Shown here one piece after another: positions 20,743-32,300 of a DNA stretch of 49,001 nucleotides. Positions within the stretch are counted from its first letter, which is position 1, and the number at the start of each line of letters is the position of its first letter. The notes under the pieces are model-generated. The model ran no database searches, was not told where the DNA came from, and saw nothing but the letters and a program-made list of their open reading frames with translations. Location: the NCBI GenBank assembly GCA_037176905.1, contig JBBBWG010028001.1, forward strand, positions 1-49,001, read 5' to 3'. The DNA comes from Azolla pinnata. Lineage: Eukaryota > Streptophyta > Polypodiopsida > Salviniales > Salviniaceae. A program made the position numbers and the translations under genes.

Positions 20743-23700
20743 ATGCACGGGCGATGGCACACTTGTGTGCTGTTGGGCTCAAGCAATGCCAAACTTCCGA
20801 GGCACCCACCCTTGCCAGCGCTCTCCTCCTTCTGCACGGCGTCGGAGCAGGAGTGGTCTGGGCTCCAAGCATGGAGGGACGGCTCGTTGGATGAGAGGAG
20901 ACAATGGGGAGACAAAGGCGGAGGAGTCAAGATCGGGAGCCAAGGAGACGAGGGCCATACATTGATCGAGAGGATGAGGAGAGATGGTGTGAAGATCATC
21001 CCTTCATCTCTCTCAGAGTGGGGTGCCCTCATCCTCAACACGCCTGACCCTGCACTCAAAGCTTCCTTCACCCACCATGCCTATAACCTTTGGTACAATA
21101 AGAAGCTCCCACTGGGCACCGCCGTGGCACCTCCTCAGCCCGCTCGGCCTCTCAAACCTGTGCTTGTAAGTTCTTGACCTCTCCTCTCTTTTCAAAAGTA
21201 TCAATAAGCACTGGAAATCTGAAGTGAAGCAAAAAAAGATGCGTTTTTCTTTGCCATGTTTAGGGAATTTGAAAGGATGTGATGGAATTGCCAAACTCAA
21301 GATTTGAGGGGAGAAATTTGTTCTTGTACCATGTCTATGTGTTGTGCTAAAAGGCTGCAGTGGTGCTTTAGAATGCATTTATATGAGTTCATCTTGTCAT
21401 GTTTATCCATCCGTCTTAAGGTGCCGTAGCATTAGAATAGAGAATCTTTATATCACCTTCAAAGGAAAGCAAAGAGCAGGGTCTCTCATGTTTCTATCGA
21501 CAAACACCAAATGCGAACCTCAACACAGGGCTCTTGATCAAAAACAGGACCCGTATATGGGAAATACTCTAGAAATAGTTATTAAATACGGAATAAAATA
21601 TGAAGTCATTAGGGGCAGAAATGATGCATGGTGTATGCCCTAAAGTATTTTCATCTTTATTGTATACTTTAAAGTAGGGGTCGTGGATCTTTGTGCAGGG
21701 GTAGCTAGTTTAACAAGGTTTAAATAATGATGAGACTTGTACCTCTGCACCAGTTCATGAATGTGAATAGTATCTCCATTTTAAGCTACTGGGATGAAAG
21801 GATGAAGTTTTCCAGGTTCCTTTAAAGCAAGTTCCGGATATAAAGACTTCTCCTCTTCCACGAAGTGCTCATGCTCTGCATGTTCTTGCTCATATTGAGC
21901 TTAATGCAGTTGATTTGGCATGGGATACAGTGGTACGGTTCTCTGGAAATAGCGGAATTTTGGGCCATCAATTTTTTTCAGATTTTGCACATGTAGCTGA
22001 TGATGAAAGTCGCCACTTCAGTTGGTGTACACAACGGTTATCTGAGCTAGGTTTTTGGTGAGCATTGAGAAAGTAGGTCTAAAATCAACCGCAGGCCTAG
22101 CACTGATTTTGTCTTGTTTCACTATAACAGCTATGGGGATATGCCAGCTCACAATATGCTGATTTCTGAAGGCCAAAAGTCAGCATCCAATGTCATGTCC
22201 CGTCTTGCTGTTGTTCCAATGGTACAGGTAACGTCAATGGAAAATGTTATTTGAAGCATGTAAATTGTTTAGATTTCTGATGCCAGATTGCATGGATCAG
22301 CCATCGTGTTGTGTTTCGATATATCCAAACTGCAGTTCCTTGTCCATCCAAGCTGTAAAGATAGCATTATTTTTCTACAGGACAAAATTATTTTGGCTTT
22401 CCTGTGGATTATATGTTACAGTGTCTATACTGAACCATATAGTGTTGCTTTCCATTATTTTCACTTGAAGTTCGTGAAGCTATAGTGTTGGATTACTAGG
22501 TAAGTAGTCCATCCAACATGTAATGGTAATATTCTTGGTTCATAAGACAAATTATGCTGGCGTTTGTTTGGGTTGTATGTAATACTCTCGATACTCCAAC
22601 CATGAATGGTGTTGCTTTCCATCATTCTAGCATGAAGGATTAGGTTTGAATTGCTAGGTAATACTTAATTTAATAGCGGCAACAGTTGTCTAATGTAGAG
22701 AATCCTTTTTCCATGGGCACAGCTATTTGGTCTTTATCTTTGTGCATTTTTACATGTAGGAGGCGCGTGGATTAGATGCTGGACCCAAACTTGCTGAAAG
22801 ATTAGTTGGATGGGGTGATGTACGTTCTGCCGGCATTGTCAATCAAATCTCAGAGGAGGAGCTTGCACATGTTGCTGTGGGTGTATCTTGGTTTTTGACC
22901 GTTTGCAAAATGATGAAAAAGACGCCTAGTACAACTTTTAGAGGTATACTTTCATGATCCTCTTGGGTCGAATCTGCTTAACTTTTTCAATATGATACAA
23001 ATTTGAACGAATTATTGTATAAGCTGTCCAGTAATAAATCGTGATTCTGAACAAGGTGATTGTCGCATAACTCTTAGATTTTCCAGATATGAATGTGTAA
23101 AATATGTAGGAAATTGATTTGCACAATTTAAAGCTAAGTGCTTGAGCAATCAGGTGATAAACGGATTTGTGCTTTAATTTAAAATGCATGTCATATCTTG
23201 TCTTGATTCACAATTGTGTAGAGTTGCTTCGAGACTTGAATGTTGAAGTGAAAGGACCATTTAATCATCTGGCAAGGGCGAAAGCAGGCCTTCCACGGAG
23301 CTGGTAAGTTCTACTTTAACTCCCTCTAAGAAGGTGGTTATATCCACACTCTGGTCACAAAAAACGGAGATAGTTTCCATTTAATTTGATGGTTGATTTT
23401 ATTCTCGATTGTCAAGATTGGAGTTTTTCTGGGACTTTCACATGCAAAGTACATATTTTAGACAATTGACTTTGAGAGCTCTGTTGAGGAGCACAAGTTG
23501 TATATTTCCATAAGATAACTAGCTGCCTTCTTTTTTAACATCCATCAAACAATAATGGTAAACTGGACTCTGGATATCTTCCTTGGTCAAGGTCTAGTGA
23601 GGTCTATTACGTCCGTCTGCTTGGTTATATTTAGATAGTCTGAATTATTTATGAAGAATGCAGATTAGTTTGGAGAGATAAGTGCGTGCTTTTTCTCTTT

Positions 23701-24708
23701 TACGGTATTTCTTCATGCTTGGGTGCGGGTGCCTATCAGTTTTCATCTTTATTTCCTCAGCTAACAGGCCCTGCTAACTCTCTCATCACATACTCTTCTA
23801 GCCCTGGCCTGTCAGTGGTTATAGATACCAAGTGGGTGGGAGGGTTACTCTTTCCAAGTCAGTTTTATGCATCTTTGAAAGACAACAAGAGACTGGTTAT
23901 GCTAAACCATTATATTATGTCCCTAGTTATTTCCAATTCAAGGTTGAAATAAGATCATTCGTAATTTGTGTTGTTAAACACAAAGAAAGTCCCCATTCAA
24001 GCATGAACGTAATAAAAAATAAAATCACAAATTTGTGAAACTGTGTTATAGGTAAAGTCTCCACTCTCCCTAATCCATGCACAATGACGGTGATGGGAGA
24101 AACTTTTGTAATTTGAACTATAAGAGAGATTTCTGAATGGTTTTATTCAACTCTTACTATTAGGTATGATCCTGTGAAACCTGATTGTGCATCAACAGTG
24201 GAAGAATCTGTTCCTAGTGCGTCTCAAGGCTCAATCCACAACTCATTCTCACTAGAACAGGTGTGTATAAGATTTTCTCCTTGTGCCCTATCATGAAACC
24301 AAATAGGCTGAGTCGTGTCATATGATTTGAAGGCTGAAGGTCCTAATCAACGAATGCATACTGATAATTTGGAGGTTTTTGTTAAACTTCAGGAACCGGA
24401 GATTTCAAAACTGAATGGCTCTGATCGTCTGAATGAGGTGTGCGGCTGTATAAAAGCTTCATGTAGTATCTATTTCATGCCTGTACAAATACATGTGGTG
24501 AGCTTAATCATGAGCATGAGCATCCTCGTGAGGTTGACAAATGTTTTTTCTCATGGGCATGCATGTGTGGCATGGTTGCATATGTGGCATGGTTGCATAT
24601 GTATGTGTACTCATCATTCCTGTGAATAAACTCTTCTCTTCATCTTATTTCAAGGTCTACAATCGGCTCGAATATATTGTGGCGATGGAGAAAGAGAATG
24701 CTTCTTGA
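20743..24708 (+). CDS. DUF455 ferritin-like diiron protein
   Basis: Eight exons join in frame: 20743-21165, 21816-22057, 22131-22227, 22760-22943, 23222-23303, 24164-24260, 24393-24437 and 24655-24708, giving 407 aa. The core has the four-helix diiron pattern: Glu169 in HIELNAVDLAWD, Glu205/His208 in DDESRHF, Glu255 in EARGLD and Glu288/His291 in SEEELAH, i.e. two ExxH pairs plus two single glutamates. These motifs, with RSAHALH before them and HNMLI between helices, are typical of PF04305 (DUF455), related to MiaE-like hydroxylases. The reaction in plants is unknown to me; Arabidopsis relatives are At5g04520 and At1g06240. The first ~100 residues of exon 1 are poorly conserved. An in-frame TGA about 75 bp upstream limits the start. 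The last two exons, 15 and 17 codons, are the least certain. Confidence 0.9.
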
Positions 24709-25828
24709 TTGATTTTTCCGACGAATTCAAGTACAAGGTAGTGCATAATGCTATGATGATGCACACCTTTTGGTGCACTTCGTATTGTAATCATCTGAAC
24801 TTTCGATGGTTATGGTGGTGTTGATTTGCATCATTATTAGAAAATCTTGTATTGCTACTGTGCGCATAAAAATATCCGAGCATTGGATTGTAGAAAAGGA
24901 CGTTGATGATCTTGTACGAATCCGTCTAATCAAATATTAGTTATGAATACAGCTTTCTGGTCCCAAATTGGAAGTCGAGTATTGAAACGGTTAACCCATT
25001 CCTTAATGTGCACCTTCACTACATTTAAATATTGAGGTTCTAACATGAGCCTAAATTTATCATTGTTGAGCTTCCTCTTGATTGTTACACTGAGACAAGT
25101 GATGAAATGGTGCCTAGTAGGCCTCATCTACTGTTCATATTGCACATCAGATTGTCTTTAAAATGTTACAAAAACTTCCTATCAGTCATCCACTACACCA
25201 TACCAACCTAATGTCTTGTCTTGAGTTAAGATTTTAGGACTAGAAAACTGTGATTTGATTTGCATACCACGCCTCTACATTCCAAACCATAATCGGATTT
25301 ATGAACATTTTTCTTTGCACCCTGTGCAACCTAATCCATCTCAAGTTTACTAATATTCTAACTTTTGGACATTTTGAGCATATCCACGTACATGCAATAC
25401 ATACATAGATTGCAAAAAAGGTCTATTTCTTTATTCTTCCATCCTGATTCCTCAGCAGATAGACCATTTGTAAAAGATTTTGATTACAACAACAAAGCAC
25501 GTTCACATTTGTAGGGTAGTGCTCTATTGCATATTATTAACCAACCTTTCCGCTCATAACCGGTCACACTAGATGTTAAACTAGAGCTTTCAAATCATGA
25601 AACTGTGGCCAGCATATCATTAAATTTTTCTTGTGTATACATTTTGCTCGGATGAAGAAAAGTAATCACCAATCATTGTTCCCACTCCCAAATTCCAGCT
25701 GAAACATTTGGTTTTCTGCTTTCTGTTTGTCAACAAAGCTATTCCCTTCTCTCATAAGGCGATTGATAGAGCTAAGTGCACAGAAATATCAAGAGAATCT
25801 TCCATAACAAAAAATGGAAGAAACCCAG
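24709..25828. other. Intergenic between convergent genes
   Basis: Contains the 3' UTRs of the DUF455 gene (+) and the PPR gene (-). It is AT-rich; nothing else was recognised. Confidence 0.6.
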
Positions 25829-28453
25829 CTATAAAGAAACCTTTAGTTCATAAGCTAAACCTGCATTCCGAATCTCAGCTACAAGCTTCCGTTTATCCAA
25901 TTGCGGACAACTTTCATAGATTCGAGAGAGCACAGTAAATGTCATTGCATCCGGCACAAACCCTTGCTCTTTCATTTGTTCAAAAAGAGACAGAGCAGCA
26001 TCTATCATATTGGCCTTTTGCATTGACAAAAGCAAATTGTTGTACGTAACAAAAGAAGGAGAGCAACCCTTCTCGATCATCTCCTTGAACACGTTTAGAG
26101 CTACCTTTGGCTTCCCAGCTTTGCCAAAACATTCTATAGTGCAATTATAGGTCACAATATCAGGTGAGATTTCCTTAGCCTTCATTTGTTGAAGAAGTTT
26201 ACGAGTGGAGTCGATATCACCGAGGCGAGCAAAACTATGAAGCAGTGAATTGAATGTTATCACATTAGGGATGCATCCGATTTTATCCATCTCGTCAAAC
26301 AAACTGTGCGCAAGTTCCAATTTCCCGGCTTTCGCCAGCCCAGCAATGACAATGTTATACGAAATTACATCAAGCGACGGACCTTTCTCTTTCACCTCCT
26401 TGAACAGATCATAAGCTGCCTCGAACCTTTTGTTATTGCGAAAGGCTGCCATGATAGAATTATACGTGTTTATGGGCAAGTTGTGGCCACTATTCTCTCT
26501 CTCCTTCACAATCACTAAAGCTTCATCTGGTTCTGCAGCTCGGCATAATAAGCTGATCATGCTAAGGCATGTTAACTGATTGGGCCTTATGCCATCGATT
26601 TTCATCCCATTAAACAAGGCTCGGGCCTCCTGTAAATAGCCCATTTTACCAAGAAGCTGGATGAAGCATTCGTAAACCTCCTTTTTCAGGGTTTTATCCT
26701 TAACCCAACGAGTCAAATCAAGTGTTCGCCCAACTTGGTGTCCTTTGCACAGAAGTTTCACTATAGCATGGCATGAAGAAACATCTGGATGGACATCACG
26801 TTCCAGCATGCTTTTAAAAATCCTGATGCCATCATCAAGCCTATTCTGGTTCACCACAGCATCTAATATTGTATTGTATGTAAGCCGATTTGGTTCCACG
26901 CCTTTTTGTACCATTTCTTCCAGGAGTTGGATAGCTCTCGTTGCATCGCCAGTATGTCCAAGCGTGCGTGCAACAATCGTATAGGTATAAACATCAGCCC
27001 TGCTTCTGATCTTTTCAAATATATTGAGTACTTGCTCCACCTAGTATGAAAAAAATTTGAGCAGTTCATTAATGAGAAACCAAACACAGAATGCCATAAA
27101 AAGTGGCAAGCTCTGGTGTTTCTTTTGATGCAAGCAAGAGAGATTAAATAAAATTCACGTCACTTCTACTCTATGATAATTTAGCCATTAAGGTACCTGT
27201 GCTGGCAGGGACCAAAGCAATAAATATGTAGGTCCAAAAGTGGTTTATTTCCACCCTTATCTATACATTATTTAGGCACACAAGGGTTCCAATCATGTGT
27301 TCATTCATGATCACAATTATATTTCTTCAAGTGCAAAATGAATAGAGGTCGAATCAAGACTTACAAATACCTGATCATTTCTTGATAGCCCATCCAGAAG
27401 CATATTGTAAGTGATGATGTCGAGTGGTTGTTTCCTTTTCTGAGCTACTTCGTAGATTTCCATTGCCTTTTCACACTTTCCAGCCTTTGCAAATGCTTGC
27501 AACATACACTTGTAAGTATAAGCATTGGGCTTGATACCAAGTTTTTCCAGCTTGACATAATAATGTTCAGCTTTCTCAATGTCTTCACTACAAGAATAGA
27601 CTCCTATCAACCTATTGATCATCGACACAGTGTATGGGATTCGAACCCTTTCCATTTCTGACAAGAGACTCTCGAGAAGGCTATAATTTGCATCCCTTGC
27701 AAGGGTTTCGATCATGATGGCAAAACATGACGGATCGTGAGCATAATTCGGCTGTTGTGAAACCCAAGTGAATAAACTCCACGCTCTTGATGCACTCTTT
27801 TGCATTTTAAGAACCCACGCCACTTCTTCGGGCGTGAGCTCAATATTGTACTTCTCCACGTCTTTCCCAAGCTCGGTCCAGCTTTCAGTATGCACTCTAT
27901 TCATCAAAAGCTTGATAATTTCTTGACTAGATTTCTTGGACCGGAGATCTCCGTTCTTATCATGTACAACACCATCAACTGCATGTTTATGAGCATGTAT
28001 ACCATCAATGTTCCCATCTTCATCTTCAGGATTGAAATGTAACTCGTCAGCATTGGTATGTGCATGACCATGTACACGGTCAGGTACAGCATGTCTATGA
28101 GCACGAGCATCGTGATGATGGGCATCCCGTTGGTCGGATGCATCATCTACACCCTCATGACCAGCACCCTCGGAGATCCGTTGAGCCCCAGGCGAGTGGA
28201 CACAGTCGTCTTCATAATCCACAAAACCCTTCCTCGCCTCGGCGGTCCTCTTGTAGAGCTGGCTTCTGCTCTGCATGAGAGGGATGGAAGGAGGGCCATG
28301 GGGAGAAGACCCGAACTCCTGATGCAGGATGTGGCTGACAGGGTCGGAAGGCCAGGTTCCTTCCAGAAATGGGCTGCAGAGGGGCCGATCGGAGGCTGTG
28401 GATGCAGCCCGAACTAGGGTTCGAGCTGGATGTGCGAGCCTCGCTAACTTCAT
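25829..28453 (-). CDS. P-class pentatricopeptide repeat (PPR) protein, probably organellar
   Basis: Two exons, 28453-27371 and 27040-25829, join in phase 0 (NDQ|VEQV) within a PPR motif, giving 764 aa. The N-terminus, MKLARLAHPARTLVRAAS, has no acidic residues and is Arg/Ala/Ser-rich, as in mitochondrial or plastid transit peptides. Residues about 100-165 form a His/Asp-rich linker coded by short degenerate repeats. From about residue 200 to the end there are some 13-14 PPR motifs of about 35 aa, for example GIKPNAYTYKCMLQAFAKAGK and GCIPNVITFNSLLHSFARLGD. No E, DYW or SMR domain follows, so it is P-class: sequence-specific RNA binding for organellar splicing or stabilisation rather than editing. 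The C-terminal half reminds me of the Arabidopsis At1g51965 (ABO5) group, a nad2 splicing factor, but orthology is not shown. A second donor, GTAAGT, lies 6 bp inside the intron. Confidence 0.9.
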
Positions 28454-29308
28454 GCTCTTTTTCTTTAGCCTGCATTTCTGTCATTACCATTTTATAGGAG
28501 TTATATATAATATACTGTTTGTTCTTCAGTAAGACTAAAAACGGTGTAGAAACTTCCCAAAGATGCCATATGATCAGAAATATATACATACGAGTTTAGG
28601 ATTACAACCTGCAAAGCTTGTTATTCACCATGTCCTCTTCTATCTACACGCTGTACACAGCTTCATGATAAGACCTTACTTACCACAGTGTCCAAGACCA
28701 TGCAGCCCACTTTTGAAGCAAAGTTTCAGCTCTTCAAAATAGAAGTTGCCATGTCACAAAAGCTCACTGCAAAGAATAGAACCGTGGCATTACAAAACGT
28801 TAGGTTCACACAGATCACTTATCAACTTCCACATCTATGCAAAAAATAAAATTCTCTTACATTTACATGATCAGCTTGGCTGGGTAAAAATCCCCTTGTT
28901 TTGGCCCCGGCCACACAAATCAAGATCAACAAACATTCGAGGAAATATGGCTTCATCTCGAATTCCCACTTGATTGTTCAATTGTGACAAAAAGGTTTGG
29001 TACATATTTACATGCTCAATTGTGACAAAATATGATAATATGAGACAACTGATACATAATAGTTACATCCATATTGTGGATTTTATCCAATAACAGGAGA
29101 ATGTGTTAATTATCCCCATTCCTGAAACCTTTTGCTCAAGGATGAAAGATGATGATATACATAAATACATAATTGTATAGCAGACGTGACCCATACCTAA
29201 CACCTGCAGATCGATGCTTTAACAGCGGATCGATGCTTTGACAAAGCACGTATCAGCTTTTCATATGGTCCTGCATTAGTCAATCCCTGTACAACAGATA
29301 TTATTACA
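28454..29308 (-). promoter_or_regulatory. PPR gene promoter and 3' UTR of the PHD gene
   Basis: The two genes are tandem on the minus strand, so this stretch must hold the end of the PHD transcript and the start of the PPR transcript. It is AT-rich, with TTATATATAATATAC near 28500. No open frame of interest and no repeat array was seen. Confidence 0.5.
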
Positions 29309-32300
29309 TCAGCCAAACAATCGGAGCGACGTATTCACTTTGGGCCTCTTGGAATGTTCTGGAAGGGCCAACGATAGTGACAAGTCAGCCTGTTCAAGAA
29401 CCTTGTCTGCATTTGAAAAGGGACTTTGACTACTGGAATCAAGAAGCTGCCTAGACAAAGGCATTTCTGTTTGATCCTTTGATGGTGGTATGTTCACATT
29501 CAAATCAGCAGTTATTCCAAGGTTAAGATCCGGAGCTCTGATATGTGTATCCAGAACTGATGGGAAGAACTGAAGACACGTGGATGAGGGCTCTGGCAAA
29601 GAATTACTTAAATGATACATGCATGGCTCATGGGAATCATGTGATACTAATCTTTGTGACAGAATATCATCTCCCCGATCAACCGACATCAAATCGATTC
29701 CACTGCGATAACTGCTCACTCTGTCGACACTAGTAGAACAGATGGCTGCTTCATCTTTCAATCCACATGTGAAATTGCTGACAAGTGGTGCCACTACTTG
29801 GGATGTTACCATCTCATCCTCATTCTCCTCAACCTCTGGACTGAGGTTAAGATCAGCAACTGGTAGCTTCTCATCCTTTGAGCCAACCCTGTTTTCTGTG
29901 TATACACAATCACTTGTGCTCCCTCTCTGCGAGAAAGTACCTTGCTCATCTGCAGCTGATACATTAGTTGCTACTGGTCTTTTCTTAGAACCATCTCTTT
30001 TTATCCCTGTAAACATATCCGGCGATTTCCCTTCTGGGGCTGAGCTATCCTTGCTTAGTTCTCTACTTTCAGCTCGAGTTTGAAGATGCTCCGATCCATG
30101 ATCTAAATCTGGTGAATGTGAAGAAGATCTGGAATATTGGGAAGAGCGATGATACCTGCCATGATACCTTTCTACCCTGTGTGATGGTGACCGATCATGA
30201 TTACTTGGAGTATCCGAACGTGACCGAGAACGAGCATACCGACGCCAACGTCGGCTTCCTCTACTACCATGATCTGTTTCTACACTGCTCCAATTCCTAT
30301 ATCTACTTCCACGATCCCTCCCTGATCCTCTATCCCTTTCAGAATCCCGATCTCTTGTTCTTTCCCTGAGTCTTTCTCGTTCCCCCACTTTGTCTCTGTC
30401 TCGATCCCAATCTCGAATACGTCTCTCTCTTTCCTCTCTCTCCCTCCATCTCTCTCTGTCTCTTTCTTTGTCTCTTATTCTATCCCTATCCCTATCCCGA
30501 TCTCTATCCCTATCTTTATCCCTGTCCCTGTCTCTATCTCTTTCCCTTTCCCTCTCCCTGTCTCTCTCCCTCTCCCTTTCCCTTTCCCTATCCCTGTCCC
30601 TCTCTCTCTCCTTGTACCTATCTCTCTCTTTCTCTCTCCCACGCTCCGTATGTCGCTTCGACCGTTCATGTTCCCTATCTTTGTCTCTATACTTCCCTCT
30701 CTCCCTGATTCTCTCTCTTTCTGTGTCTCTACTCATAGCTCGCACAGATTCAGTTCTGTCGAGGTCATGCTTTTTCTCATAGATTCTCTCTCGAACACCT
30801 TTATCTTGAAGTCTTGTTGGTGACTGAGAACTCCGGCGAGCCACTTTGTGCAGAGGCTGCCCACACTGCTCCTTAAAACTTGGACTAGAAATCAATCCTG
30901 ATGTAGACTCACTGGGCTTCTCCTCATCGCCATCTTCAGTATTTAGGGGCTCAACTTTTTTTCCAACCGTAGAAGGCATAATAATTTCTGCTTCAGCCAG
31001 TTTGAGAGGAGTCTGTCCAGATTGTTCCTCCCTCAGGCTCGGGCTACAAATTATTACTGGTGTAATTTGAGACTTGTTACCATCTTCCAATGTCAGCGGC
31101 ACAACTTTACATCCAGCTTTAGGAACACTTTCATCTCCATCCAGTTTGAGGGGAATGTGTCCAGATCGTTCCTCTGCAAGGCTTGGGCTAGAAATCAATG
31201 CTGAGGTTGATAGACTGGGCTTCTCCTCATTGACATCATCAATGTCGAGCAGCACAACTGTTGAACAAGTACCTAATGGTAAAGTGGTTCCATTCCCACC
31301 CTGAAGCAAAAGAAATCACAATCAATGTATAGATTCATTTACTTTCAGACATAATGCAATTAATAAAAACTACTTCACCTTTTCAGCAGGTTTGGTATCA
31401 GCTATTGGTTTTTGCACTAAGTCATCAGATCCATCAATCACAACACAGCCCACACTGCTGGATGCAGCAACATTTGACAGTTGCGATTTTAGAGTTGAAA
31501 TAGCATCAAGTGATGGAGGACAGACTGCTCTGCTGGATGCAGCAGCATCTGACAGTTTTGCTTCAAGGGTTGAGAGAACATCGATGGCTGGAGGACAACC
31601 TGCCCGGCTGGATGCAGCAGCATCTGACAGTTGCAATTTAAGCGTTGAGACAACATCAAGGGCAGGAGGACAGCCCTCTCTGCTGGATGTAGCAGCATCT
31701 GACAGTTGCGGTTTAAGAGTTGACATGACATTAACTGCTGGAGGACTAACCACTGTCAATATCCCCAAGCTCAGAATAATAATGCCACAAAAGCCATTCA
31801 ACCATGATAGTTAAATTAGAACAACCAAAACGAGCTCACTGCTACATGAATATTTTCTTTTCATTTGCTACATACTATGATGTATGAACCTTGTCAAGAT
31901 CAAATAATTGTGTAAGCACTTTTTGCCACAGGTTTCCTACTCCTTACAAGGCATAGGAGGGAAAGACAATCAGGAAACGAGACCCTATCCCCCCATTAAT
32001 CTTATAACGTGGAAAAAAGGGAACCATCCCTCGATCAAAATGATGGTCGTGCAATAAAAAAAGGCTGTTTCTTTTTATAAGTTTTGTTAGACCCTTTTTC
32101 GACTCTATATCTACTTAAAGTTAGTTATTAATCATAAGGATCGCATATCTTTAGGTCTTTATTCATTTCATACATCTGCATTCCTTATTCTCCTTCCCTG
32201 TCCAAGACCAACTACTGCGCACCTTTCCATTCCCCATGGAACTATTGACTGTTTTTTGTAGGGCAATATGGAATACACATTGAAATGCATATAAAACAAG

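Noticed and set aside
27628..27650. Pol III B-box-like GGGATTCGAACCC
   Set aside because: It lies inside the PPR coding exon, no tRNA fold surrounds it and the protein frame explains it.
30390..30782. Leu/Ser-rich 130-codon plus-strand frame
   Set aside because: It is the complement of the Arg/Glu/Asp tract of the PHD protein and has no independent support.
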